From positions 1 to 64,000 of the forward strand of contig JBFWQO010000008.1 of the NCBI GenBank assembly GCA_050249415.1: a stretch of 64,000 bases of DNA, read 5' to 3'. This document shows, in pieces, positions 55,362 to 63,834 of the stretch. Under the pieces are notes generated by a model that saw only the letters and a program-made list of their open reading frames with translations, was not told the DNA's origin and did no database searches. Made by a program: the position numbers and the translations under genes. Position 1 is the first letter of the stretch, and every line of letters starts with the position of its first letter. This DNA comes from CADEFQ01 sp050249415. Its GTDB lineage: Bacteria; Pseudomonadota; Gammaproteobacteria; Steroidobacterales; Steroidobacteraceae.

Positions 55362-56309
55362 ATGATTTCCGCCATCTTTCCCGCCGAGCCGGCCGTGGCC
55401 GCGCGCGCGGCGCGCCTGACGCACCTCGAGCGGCTGGAGGCCGAGAGCATCGAGATATTGCGCGAGGTGGTGGCGGAGTGCGAGCGGCCGGTGATGCTGT
55501 ACTCGATCGGCAAGGACTCGTCGGTGATGCTGCACCTGGCGCGGAAGGCGTTTTACCCGGCGCCGCCGCCGTTTGCGCTGCTGCACGTGGACACGACGTG
55601 GAAGTTCCGGGCGATGTACGAGTTTCGCGATCGCATGGCGCGCGAGACGGGCATGGAGCTGATCGTGCACGTGAACCCGGAGGGCATCGCGCAGGGCATC
55701 AACCCGTTCACGCACGGCTCGCAGGTGCACACCGACGTGATGAAGACCCAGGGGCTGAAGCAGGCGCTCGACCGGTACGGGTTCGATGCGGCCTTTGGCG
55801 GCGCGCGGCGCGACGAGGAGAAGTCGCGGGCGAAGGAGCGGGTATTCTCGTTTCGCTCCGCGGCGCATCGCTGGGACCCGAAGAACCAGCGCCCGGAGCT
55901 CTGGCACCTCTACAACACGCGCAAGAGGAAGGGCGAGAGCATCCGCGTGTTCCCGATCTCCAACTGGACCGAACTCGACGTGTGGCAGTACATCCACCTG
56001 GAGTCGATCCCGATCGTGCCGCTGTACTTTGCCGCGCCGCGGCCGGTGGTCGAGCGCGACGGGGCGCTGATCATGGTGGACGACGAGCGCATGCCGCTCG
56101 CGCCCGGCGAGCGGCCGCAGACGAGGACGGTGCGCTTTCGCACGCTCGGCTGCTACCCGCTCACCGGGGCGATCGAGAGCGAGGCCGACACGCTGCCGAA
56201 GATCATCCAGGAGATGCTGCTGACCACGTCCTCGGAGCGCCAGGGGCGCGTGATCGACCACGACTCGGCCGCCTCCATGGAGAAGAAGAAGCAGGAGGGG
56301 TACTTCTGA
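55362..56309 (+). CDS. cysD: Sulfate adenylyltransferase subunit 2
   Basis: With CysN it makes adenosine-5'-phosphosulfate (APS) from sulfate and ATP. The 315-residue protein has the PP-loop motif MLYSIGKDSSVMLHLARKAF (about 47-66), then ALLHVDTTWKFRAMYEFRD and AFGGARRDEEKSRAKER, and ends SSERQGRVIDHDSAASMEKK. These are the CysD landmarks. AGGAG at 55346-55350 supports the start. Its stop overlaps the cysNC start (TGATG at 56307-56311). It is the first gene of cysD-cysNC-cysQ. Confidence 0.97.
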   Translation: MISAIFPAEPAVAARAARLTHLERLEAESIEILREVVAECERPVMLYSIGKDSSVMLHLARKAFYPAPPPFALLHVDTTWKFRAMYEFRDRMARETGMELIVHVNPEGIAQGINPFTHGSQVHTDVMKTQGLKQALDRYGFDAAFGGARRDEEKSRAKERVFSFRSAAHRWDPKNQRPELWHLYNTRKRKGESIRVFPISNWTELDVWQYIHLESIPIVPLYFAAPRPVVERDGALIMVDDERMPLAPGERPQTRTVRFRTLGCYPLTGAIESEADTLPKIIQEMLLTTSSERQGRVIDHDSAASMEKKKQEGYF

Positions 56310-58216
56310 TGTCCCACAAGTCCGCACTCATCGCGAGCGACATCGGCGCGTACCTCGAGGCCCACCAGCACAAGAGCCTGCTGCGCTTCATCACCTGCGG
56401 CTCGGTCGACGACGGCAAGTCGACACTGATCGGGCGGCTGCTGTACGAGTCGAAGATGATCTTCGACGACCAGCTCGCCGCCCTCGAGGCCGATTCGAAG
56501 AAGGTGGGCACGCGGGGCGAGGAACTCGACTTCGCGCTGCTCGTCGACGGTCTCGCCGCCGAGCGCGAGCAGGGCATCACGATCGACGTCGCCTACCGGT
56601 TCTTCTCCACCGAGAAGCGCAAGTTCATCGTCGCGGACACGCCCGGGCACGAGCAGTACACGCGCAACATGGTCACGGGGGCCTCGACCGCCGACCTCGC
56701 CGTCATCCTCATCGATGCGCGCAAGGGCGTGCTGACCCAGACGCGCCGCCACAGCTTCCTCGTCGCGCTCCTTGGCATCCGGCGCGTCGTACTCGCGGTG
56801 AACAAGATGGACCTCGCCGGCTACTCGCGCGAGGTGTTCGAGGCGATCCTGCAGGAGTACCACGACTTCGCCGGGCAGATCGCGCTCACCGACATCACGG
56901 CGATCCCGCTCTCGGCGGTCTACGGCGACAACATCATCGAGCCCGGTGCGAACATGCCCTGGTACCGGGGCCCGACACTGATGCACCATCTCGAGACGGT
57001 CGAGGTGGGCGATGAGCTGCCCGCGCGGCCCTTTCGCCTGCCGGTGCAGTGGGTGAACCGCCCGAACCCCGAGTTTCGGGGGTTTGCGGGCCTGATCGCG
57101 AGCGGCACCGTGCGCCAGGGGGACCGCATCCGCGCGCTGCCCTCGGGACGCGAGAGCCGCGTGGCGCGCATCGTGACGGCCGATGGCGACCTGGCGGTGG
57201 CCGTCGCCGGCCAGTCGGTGACGCTCACGCTCGACAGCGAGATCGACGTGAGCCGCGGCGATGTGATCGCCACGGCGGATGCGCCGCCGGAGGTGGCCGA
57301 CCAGTTCGAGGCGACGCTCGTGTGGATGCACGATGAGCCGATGCTGCAGGGGCGCTCGTACCTGATGAAGATCGGCACGCGCACCGTGTCGGCGACGATC
57401 GCGCCGCTGAAGCACAAGATCAACGTGAACACGCTCGAGCACACGGCGGCCGAGCGCCTGGAGCTCAACGACATCGGCGTGTGCGAGGTGACGCTCGACC
57501 GGGCGATCCCGTTCGAGCCTTATGCCGACGATCATGCGCTCGGCGGGTTCATCCTGATCGACCGGTTCACGAACAACACGCTCGGGGCGGGGCTGCTGCA
57601 CTTTGCGCTGCGCCGCTCGCAGAACGTGCACTGGCAGGCGCTCGATGTCGGCAAGCAGGTGCGCTCGCAGCTGAAGGGGCAGAAGGCCTGCGTGCTGTGG
57701 CTCACGGGGTTGTCGGGGGCCGGCAAGTCGACGATCGCGAACCTCGTGGAGAAGCGCCTGCTGTCGCTCGGGCGGCACACCTATCTGCTCGATGGCGACA
57801 ACGTGCGCCACGGCCTGAACAAGGACCTCGGGTTCACCGCGCAGGACCGCGTCGAGAACATCCGGCGCGTGGCCGAGGTGTCGAAGCTGATGGTCGATGC
57901 GGGGCTCATCGTGCTCGTGTCGTTCATCTCGCCGTTCCGGGCCGAGCGGCGCATGGCGCGCGAGTTGCTCGGGCCGGGCGAGTTCCTCGAGGTGTTCATC
58001 GACACCCCGCTCGCCGAGGCCGAGCGGCGCGACGTGAAGGGGCTGTACAAGAAGGCGCGGCGCGGGGAGCTGAAGAACTTCACCGGCGTCGACTCGCCCT
58101 ACGAGACCCCCGAGAACCCGGAGATCCACATCGACACGACGGCGCTCACGCCCGGGCAGGCCGCCGACCACATCGTCGCGCGGCTCGGCGCGGCCGACAT
58201 CCCGCGCGCCTCGTGA
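56309..58216 (+). CDS. cysNC: Bifunctional sulfate adenylyltransferase subunit 1 / APS kinase
   Basis: The fused enzyme activates sulfate and phosphorylates APS to PAPS. The CysN GTPase part covers residues 1-440: GSVDDGKSTLIGRLLYES, then DTPGHEQYTRNM and NKMDLAG (G1, G3, G4 motifs). The APS-kinase part covers about 450-635: LTGLSGAGKSTIANLVEKRL, DGDNVRHGLNKDLGF and VSFISPFRAERRMARELL. At 635 residues the length fits CysNC fusions. It starts one base inside the cysD stop and overlaps cysQ (GTGA). It supplies PAPS for reduction and for the sulfotransferase at 48.6 kb. Confidence 0.97.
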   Translation: MSHKSALIASDIGAYLEAHQHKSLLRFITCGSVDDGKSTLIGRLLYESKMIFDDQLAALEADSKKVGTRGEELDFALLVDGLAAEREQGITIDVAYRFFSTEKRKFIVADTPGHEQYTRNMVTGASTADLAVILIDARKGVLTQTRRHSFLVALLGIRRVVLAVNKMDLAGYSREVFEAILQEYHDFAGQIALTDITAIPLSAVYGDNIIEPGANMPWYRGPTLMHHLETVEVGDELPARPFRLPVQWVNRPNPEFRGFAGLIASGTVRQGDRIRALPSGRESRVARIVTADGDLAVAVAGQSVTLTLDSEIDVSRGDVIATADAPPEVADQFEATLVWMHDEPMLQGRSYLMKIGTRTVSATIAPLKHKINVNTLEHTAAERLELNDIGVCEVTLDRAIPFEPYADDHALGGFILIDRFTNNTLGAGLLHFALRRSQNVHWQALDVGKQVRSQLKGQKACVLWLTGLSGAGKSTIANLVEKRLLSLGRHTYLLDGDNVRHGLNKDLGFTAQDRVENIRRVAEVSKLMVDAGLIVLVSFISPFRAERRMARELLGPGEFLEVFIDTPLAEAERRDVKGLYKKARRGELKNFTGVDSPYETPENPEIHIDTTALTPGQAADHIVARLGAADIPRAS

Positions 58217-59034
58217 GCCGCGCGCCCGAAGGCCCGGCCCCGGCCGAACTGCTCGATCGCGTGGCGGCGATCGCACGCCGCGCGGGCGAGGAGATCCTCG
58301 CGGTCTACGCCCGCCAGGATGCGGGCGTGAGCGCCAAGGCCGATCACTCCCCGCTCACGCTCGCCGACCTGCGTGCCCACCGGGTGATCGTCGAGGCGCT
58401 CGAGGCCCTGACGCCGGGCATTCCCGTGCTCTCGGAGGAGTCCTCGGAGCTGCGGCCCTTTGCCGAGCGCGCGCTCTGGCCCCGTTACTGGCTGGTCGAT
58501 CCGCTCGATGGCACCAAGGAGTTCCTGTCGCGCAACGGCGAGTTCACCGTCAACATCGCGCTCATCGAGGGCCACGCGCCGGTGCTCGGAGTCGTGCACG
58601 TGCCGGTGCGCGCGACGACTTATTCGGGTCTGCCCGGCACCGGCGCCTGGCGCCAGGGCGGGGAGGGCGCCGCCGAGCCGATCCGCGCGCGCCCGCAGGC
58701 CGCATCGCCCGTACGCGTGGTCGGCAGCAAGTCGCACCGCGGGGACTCCCTCGACGGCTTCCTCGCGCGCCTCGGCGCGCACGAACTCGTGCCGGTGGGC
58801 AGTTCGCTGAAGTTCTGTCTCGTCGCCGAGGGCGCAGCCGATGTCTATCCGCGCCTCGGCCCGACGTGCGAATGGGACACCGCCGCCGCGCAGGCCGTGG
58901 CCTGCGGCGCCGGCGCGCGCGTGCTCACCCTCGATGGCAGCCCGCTCGCCTACAACGCCAAACCCGATATCCTCAATCCCCACTTCATCGTCTTCGCCGA
59001 TCGCGGGCGCGACTGGCTCGCGTTGATGCAATAG
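58213..59034 (+). CDS. cysQ: 3'(2'),5'-bisphosphate nucleotidase
   Basis: Hydrolyses PAP (the by-product of PAPS-using enzymes) to AMP, relieving inhibition. The 273-residue protein, from a GTG overlapping the cysNC stop, has the inositol-monophosphatase-like metal motifs: SPLTLADLRAHRVIVEAL, VLSEESSE, VDPLDGTKEFLSRNGEFTVN and GPTCEWDTAAAQAVA. They occur in the expected order. The adjacency to cysNC fits the high PAP turnover expected where a sulfotransferase operates. Confidence 0.95.
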   Translation: MSRAPEGPAPAELLDRVAAIARRAGEEILAVYARQDAGVSAKADHSPLTLADLRAHRVIVEALEALTPGIPVLSEESSELRPFAERALWPRYWLVDPLDGTKEFLSRNGEFTVNIALIEGHAPVLGVVHVPVRATTYSGLPGTGAWRQGGEGAAEPIRARPQAASPVRVVGSKSHRGDSLDGFLARLGAHELVPVGSSLKFCLVAEGAADVYPRLGPTCEWDTAAAQAVACGAGARVLTLDGSPLAYNAKPDILNPHFIVFADRGRDWLALMQ

Positions 59035-59078
59035 CAGCAGTGGATAGCCATGCACAATCGCACAGGCAACACGGAACC

Positions 59079-60392
59079 GTGAAGTCTGATGACAAAGCTG
59101 CAGGCGCAGAAGCCGCGACCGCAGAGCCCGCGTCAATGGCGACCCGACCGTATTCCAACTACGTGCTGGTGCTGCTGACGATCGTGTTCATCGTGAACTC
59201 CATCGATCGCCAGATCCTGGCGATCCTCATTGAACCCATCAAGAACGAGTTTGATGTTTCCGACACCGCAATGGGATTTCTCACCGGGCTCGCCTTCATG
59301 GTGTTCTACACGCTGGCCGGCATCCCGGTCGCACGGCTGGCCGACCGGGCGTCACGCAAATCCATCATCGCAGCGGCGTTGGCCTTCTGGAGCCTGGCGA
59401 CTGCCGCGTCGGGCCTCGCGCGCAGCTTCGGCGAACTGGTCCTTGCCCGGGTTATGGTCGGTGTCGGTGAGGCCGGGGGTACCGCGCCGTCGCACTCCCT
59501 GATCTCGGATTACTTCCCGCCACAGCGGCGCGCCACCGCGCTGTCCATCCATGCCTGCGGCGTGTACATCGGTGCGGCACTCGCATTTCTCGCGGGAGGT
59601 TGGCTCGTCACCCACTACGACTGGCGAATTGCCTTCTTTCTCGTAGGTCTGCCGGGCGTGGTTCTTGCAGTCGTGGTGTGGCTGACTGTGCGCGAGCCGT
59701 CGCGCGGCGCGTCCGAACAGCGATCGGCCACTACCGCAAGCGTGCCCTTCAGGGACGTGCTGCGCTTCCTGCTCGCGAAGCGCGCGCTCGTCGCCATTAC
59801 CATCGGTTCAGCACTCCAATCGCTCGCGGGCTACGGCGTGATGAACTGGGGCCCGTCTTTTCTTGCGCGCGTACACGAGATGAGCTGGACCCACATCGGC
59901 CTCAGCCTCGGCTGGACGATCGGCGTGGCCGGCTGTATCGGAGCCTTCTCGGGTGGCGCTCTCGCTGATCGGCTGGGCGCGCGCGACGTGCGCTGGTACA
60001 TGCGACTACCGGCTCTCCAGTCGATACTCGCGCTGCCTTTCCTCGTCGGCTTCGTGCTTCTGCAGTCGGCGCCGCTGGCGCTTGCGTGCTTCGTGCCTTA
60101 CTACCTGCTCAGCGCCATGTACCTCGGCCCCATGTTCTCCATGGTGCAGGGGCTCGTCGAGTTGCGCATGCGCGCGACGGCGGCCGCGATCCTCATGTTC
60201 ATCATGAATCTCGTGGGGCTCGGCCTCGGACCGTTGGCGATCGGTGCCCTCAACGACTTCGTCTTCGGGCCCGTCATTGGCCAGGATGCCATCAGGTATT
60301 CGATGCTCGTGGTGGGCCTGGCTGGCGGGTTCGCGAGTCTCTTCTTCTGGCGCGCCTCGCGGCGACTCCCCCTGGAGCTTGTACGTCATTGA
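59079..60392 (+). CDS. Major facilitator superfamily transporter
   Basis: A 12-helix secondary transporter, 437 residues from the GTG at 59079 (an ATG at 59136 is an alternative and removes a charged N-terminal tail). It contains NSIDRQILAILIEPIKNEFD in the first helix loop, GIPVARLADRASRKSIIAAA (motif A) and RVMVGVGEAGGTAPSHSLIS. These are typical of the 'spinster-like' or anion:cation symporter branch found beside catabolic operons. It follows cysQ by 44 bp on the same strand. Its substrate may be the compound processed in this island. Confidence 0.9.
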   Translation: MKSDDKAAGAEAATAEPASMATRPYSNYVLVLLTIVFIVNSIDRQILAILIEPIKNEFDVSDTAMGFLTGLAFMVFYTLAGIPVARLADRASRKSIIAAALAFWSLATAASGLARSFGELVLARVMVGVGEAGGTAPSHSLISDYFPPQRRATALSIHACGVYIGAALAFLAGGWLVTHYDWRIAFFLVGLPGVVLAVVVWLTVREPSRGASEQRSATTASVPFRDVLRFLLAKRALVAITIGSALQSLAGYGVMNWGPSFLARVHEMSWTHIGLSLGWTIGVAGCIGAFSGGALADRLGARDVRWYMRLPALQSILALPFLVGFVLLQSAPLALACFVPYYLLSAMYLGPMFSMVQGLVELRMRATAAAILMFIMNLVGLGLGPLAIGALNDFVFGPVIGQDAIRYSMLVVGLAGGFASLFFWRASRRLPLELVRH

Positions 60393-60499
60393 GTCTCGAC
60401 GCGCGGGGTAATTCCACCTGCCCGAACGCGACCCCCGGCGCAACCCGCGTGGCGCCCACGCCGTCATGTACACTGCAGTGCGACGGCCGGGAGCGATGC

Positions 60500-60940
60500 A
60501 TGGATCTGGAAACACTCGTCGCGGAGCGGGAAATTGCCCGGGCCATCCATGCATTCGCCCGCGCGATGGATGCGCGTGACTGGGGTGCGCTCGATGCCGT
60601 GCTGGTGGCCGACGCGACTGCCGATCTCGGCATGGGGCCCGTGAAGGGCCGCGCGGCGATCGTGGCATTCATGCGCACGTTCCTCGACGACTGCGGCCCG
60701 ACGCAGCACCTGATCGGCAATCTTGATGTCGATGTCGACGGGGATCGGGCGACCAGCCGCTGTTATGTGAGCGACACGCACCAGGGTGCTGGCGCGAAAG
60801 CCCATCTCACCTTCTCGACTCTCGGCGAGTACCACGACGACTGGGCGCGGCTGGACGGGCGGTGGTGGCTGGTTCATCGCCGCAAGCTGAACCGCGCGCA
60901 CATCGGCTCGATCGAAGTGCTGGGGCCGGGTCCCCGATGA
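60500..60940 (+). CDS. SnoaL/NTF2-like protein
   Basis: A 146-residue NTF2-fold protein with AEREIARAIHAFARAMDARD and ALDAVLVADATADLGM, then WWLVHRRKLNRAHIGS at the end. This is the SnoaL_4 type (ketosteroid-isomerase or dehydratase-like). The start is supported by GGGAG at 60489-60493, 6 bases upstream of the ATG. Its stop overlaps the TetR start (ATGA), so the two are co-translated. It is a distant paralogue of the gene at 50862-51323. Confidence 0.88.
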   Translation: MDLETLVAEREIARAIHAFARAMDARDWGALDAVLVADATADLGMGPVKGRAAIVAFMRTFLDDCGPTQHLIGNLDVDVDGDRATSRCYVSDTHQGAGAKAHLTFSTLGEYHDDWARLDGRWWLVHRRKLNRAHIGSIEVLGPGPR

Positions 60941-61542
60941 ATCGACGGGCGTCGCCGACGAAGCGCGAGCTGCAGCGCGAGGATACCTTCCAGCGTGTCT
61001 TCGACGCTGCGCTCGCCGAGTTCCGGCGCGTCGGTGTCGAGAAGGCGACCGTGAGCGAGATCTGCCGGCGGGCGGGAGTCGCCAAGGGCACTTTCTTCTT
61101 TCACTTCCCGACGAAGGACCACGTCCTGCTCGCGCGCCAGCAGGAGATTTCCGATGCGATGGCGCGACGCATCGCCACTGAACTCGACGATGTATCCGAT
61201 GCGAGGGCCTTCCTGCAGCGCCTCACCGCCATCGTCCTCGAGGAACACCAGGCGGTGGGCGATCTCGACCTGGTGCGGCAGATCAATCTCGCGATCGTGC
61301 GTCAGGGCGGTGTACCGCAGCTCGGCGTGCGCCAGACGCCGTTTGGCGTGACGCTGGCCGCGCAGATCCGCCGGCTGCAGCGAGCGGGCGTGATCCGGTC
61401 GGGTGTGGATGCCGCGAGGCTCACCGACTGCCTGCGGCTGAGCTTCTTCGGCTTCCTGCTGAATCCCCAATCCTCGTTCGAGACGAGTCGCCCCCAGTTG
61501 GCGCTCCTGACCGGTCTGATCGCGGAAGGTCTCCTCGCCTGA
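60937..61542 (+). CDS. TetR-family transcriptional regulator
   Basis: A one-component repressor of 201 residues. The N-terminal HTH includes VFDAALAEFRRVGVEKATVS and EICRRAGVAKGTFFFHFPTK (residues 24-66), followed by a ligand-binding all-helical domain. It is coupled to the NTF2-like gene upstream (ATGA) and lies 50 bp before the acyl-CoA dehydrogenase. A near-perfect 22-bp palindrome in that gap is the probable operator. Its ligand is probably an acyl-CoA or a lipophilic intermediate of the regulated pathway. Confidence 0.92.
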   Translation: MNRRASPTKRELQREDTFQRVFDAALAEFRRVGVEKATVSEICRRAGVAKGTFFFHFPTKDHVLLARQQEISDAMARRIATELDDVSDARAFLQRLTAIVLEEHQAVGDLDLVRQINLAIVRQGGVPQLGVRQTPFGVTLAAQIRRLQRAGVIRSGVDAARLTDCLRLSFFGFLLNPQSSFETSRPQLALLTGLIAEGLLA

Positions 61543-61553
61543 TGCAATGCAAT

Positions 61554-61575
61554 TTCATTGACCGCGGTCAGTGAA
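61554..61575. promoter_or_regulatory. 22-bp palindrome, probable TetR operator
   Basis: TTCATTGACC-GC-GGTCAGTGAA has one mismatch in ten base pairs. It lies between the TetR stop and the acyl-CoA dehydrogenase ATG (61593), 18 bp before the latter. Length and symmetry fit TetR-family operators. It would control the acyl-CoA dehydrogenase operon. Confidence 0.7.
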
Positions 61576-61592
61576 AGTTGTAGGATCCGTCC

Positions 61593-62771
61593 ATGGACTT
61601 CGAGTTCACGGCGGAGGAACAACGCTTCCTGCGGGAAGTGGACGAATTCCTCGTGGCGAATCGCGAGCCGGGGGTGATGGACCCGAGCCGCGAGAACCTC
61701 GCCCAACTCGTCGACACGCCCGAGCGACGCGCGTTCATGAAGAAGCTGGCCCGGCGCGGCTGGCTCGGCATCACCTGGCCGAAGGCCTATGGCGGGCAGG
61801 CGGGCATAGGCTTCCATGAATATCTACTGAACGAGAAGCTCGCTTCCGTCGGTGGCCCGCAGCTCGGCAAGGGTACCGGTGTGGTCGGCAAGACGCTGAT
61901 CAAGGTGGCTTCGGAGAAGCTGAAGCAGGAGTTCCTGCCGAAGATCCTGAACGCGGAGATCGAGTTTGCAATCGGCTATTCCGAGCCGTCGGCGGGCTCG
62001 GATGCCGCCGCCATGCGCCTGAAGGCCGAGCGCAAGGGCGAGGGCTGGGTGCTCAACGGCCAGAAGGTGTTCACGACTTCGGCCCACTTCGCCGACTGGT
62101 ACTGGGTGGGCGCCCGCACGGATCCCGATGCGCCGAAGCACCACGGCATCTCGCTCTTCCTGCTGCCCATGGATGCCCCGGGGCTCACCATCCATCCGAT
62201 GCACACCATCGGTGGCGAGCGCACCAACGCCGTCTACTTCGACGACGTGTTCGTGCACGACGACTACCGGGTGGGCGCGCTCAACAAGGGGTTTCAGTAC
62301 ATCGCCGAGGCGCTCGATCTCGAACGCTTCGGCATGTTCACGTTCTCGCCGATCCGCGGACGAGTGGAACTGCTGTGCGATTACGTGCAGAGCGCCAGGC
62401 GCGACGGCGCGCCGCTCAAGGACGATGCGGTGATCCGGCAGCGAATCGCCCAGCTCGCGACCGAATGCGAGGTGGCGCGGCTGCTCGGGGTGCGTTTCGT
62501 CGATGCGGCGCTCGATGCCGGCAAGACACCGACGGTGGCGGCGTCGGAATACAAGCTCTATGCCACCGAATTCTCGCGCCGCCTCGCCGACGCCACGATG
62601 GACATCGTCGGCCCTGCCGGCCAGCTCCTCGCCGAAGCGGACGATGCGCCGCTCGCCGGCCGCGCACCGGGCTGCTACCTGCTGACCGTGCTCGAGACGA
62701 TCGGAGGCGGTACCTCCGAAGTGCAGAAGAACATCATCGCCGTGCGTAAACACGGCCTGCCCAAGGGTTAG
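61593..62771 (+). CDS. Acyl-CoA dehydrogenase
   Basis: FAD enzyme introducing a double bond into an acyl-CoA thioester. The 392-residue protein has the expected order: N-terminal helical domain (MDFEFTAEEQRFLREVDEFL), the FAD/substrate segment AIGYSEPSAGSDAAAMRLKA with GQKVFTTSAHFADWYWVGAR, and the C-terminal motif ETIGGGTSEVQKNIIAVRKH. It belongs to the branch common in steroid/terpenoid catabolic clusters. The catalytic base position was not assigned. It is followed after 1 bp by an LLM oxidoreductase, and is probably controlled by the TetR operator upstream. Confidence 0.95.
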   Translation: MDFEFTAEEQRFLREVDEFLVANREPGVMDPSRENLAQLVDTPERRAFMKKLARRGWLGITWPKAYGGQAGIGFHEYLLNEKLASVGGPQLGKGTGVVGKTLIKVASEKLKQEFLPKILNAEIEFAIGYSEPSAGSDAAAMRLKAERKGEGWVLNGQKVFTTSAHFADWYWVGARTDPDAPKHHGISLFLLPMDAPGLTIHPMHTIGGERTNAVYFDDVFVHDDYRVGALNKGFQYIAEALDLERFGMFTFSPIRGRVELLCDYVQSARRDGAPLKDDAVIRQRIAQLATECEVARLLGVRFVDAALDAGKTPTVAASEYKLYATEFSRRLADATMDIVGPAGQLLAEADDAPLAGRAPGCYLLTVLETIGGGTSEVQKNIIAVRKHGLPKG

Positions 62772-62772
62772 C

Positions 62773-63834
62773 ATGAAGATCTACACGACCGCACCGCTCG
62801 AAGACCCGCGCCAGGCGCGCACCATCTATCCCGAGCTCGAGCGTATCGGCTACGACGGAGTGTTCTCGTTCGAGGCGAAGCACGATCCGTTCCTGCCGCT
62901 CGCCGTGGCGGTCGAGCACACGCGCGGCCTGCGCCTCGGCACCGGCATCGCGATCGCGTTTGCGCGCAATCCGATGAATCTCGCCAATCTCGGCTACGAC
63001 CTGCAGTCCTTGAGCGGCGGGCGTTTCGTGCTGGGCCTCGGTTCGCAGGTGAAGCCGCACATCGAAAAACGCTTCAGTTCCGTCTGGTCGCATCCGGCCG
63101 AGCGCATGCGCGAGATCGTGCTCGCCGTGAAGGCGATCTGGAATTGCTGGGAGGGGCGGGGCGAGCTCGATTTCCGCGGCAAGTTCTACACGCACACGAT
63201 CATGATCCCGGCGTTCAATCCCGGACCCAATCCCTTCGGCCCGCCGCCGATCCTCACGGGTGGTTTCGGGCCGCTGATGACGGCGGTGGCCGGCGAGGCG
63301 GCCGACGGGTTCATCGCCCATCCGTTCAACACGCGCCGTTCGCTGCTCGAGAACACGCTGCCGGCACTCGGGAACGGTCTCGCGAAGTCCGGGCGCAAAC
63401 GCGGCGACCTCGAAGTGGTGTGCGCCACCCTCGTCGTGACGGCAGCGACGGAAGAAGCCTTCGCCGCGGCGAAGCTCGCCGCCCGCAAGCAGCTCGCTTT
63501 CTACGGCTCGACACCGGCGTACCGGCCCACGCTCGAGGTCCACGGCTGGGAGGGTATTCACGATGAGCTGAACCGCTTGTCCAAGGCCGGCCGCTGGGAC
63601 GACATGACGGCGCTCATCGGTGACGACATGCTGAACGAGATCGCCGTCGTCGGCGAGCCGCACACCATTGCGGCGAAGCTCGAGGCGCGCCTCGACGGCA
63701 TCGCCGATGGCGTGAGCCTCACGCACAACCGCTACCCCGACCCGGAGCACTGGGCGGGCGTGGTACAGGACCTGCGGCGCAGTCGCGATGCGCGCGCAGC
63801 CGCGGCTCCCGCCGCATCGGGGACAGGGCGATGA
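62773..63834 (+). CDS. LLM-class oxidoreductase (TIGR03617-like)
   Basis: A second luciferase-like monooxygenase/dehydrogenase of 353 residues. It contains YPELERIGYDGVFSFEAKHD, VEHTRGLRLGTGIAIAFARN and LSGGRFVLGLGSQVKPHIEK, then VAGEAADGFIAHPFNTRR. This is characteristic of the TIGR03617 'F420-dependent' family, although many proteobacterial members may use FMN. It starts 1 bp after the acyl-CoA dehydrogenase stop and overlaps the next gene (ATGA), so these form an operon. It parallels the LLM gene at 49914. Confidence 0.9.
   Translation: MKIYTTAPLEDPRQARTIYPELERIGYDGVFSFEAKHDPFLPLAVAVEHTRGLRLGTGIAIAFARNPMNLANLGYDLQSLSGGRFVLGLGSQVKPHIEKRFSSVWSHPAERMREIVLAVKAIWNCWEGRGELDFRGKFYTHTIMIPAFNPGPNPFGPPPILTGGFGPLMTAVAGEAADGFIAHPFNTRRSLLENTLPALGNGLAKSGRKRGDLEVVCATLVVTAATEEAFAAAKLAARKQLAFYGSTPAYRPTLEVHGWEGIHDELNRLSKAGRWDDMTALIGDDMLNEIAVVGEPHTIAAKLEARLDGIADGVSLTHNRYPDPEHWAGVVQDLRRSRDARAAAAPAASGTGR

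Noticed and set aside
56153..58276. 707-codon minus-strand frame opposite cysNC
   Set aside because: Antisense of a highly conserved gene; Arg/His-rich translation without motifs.
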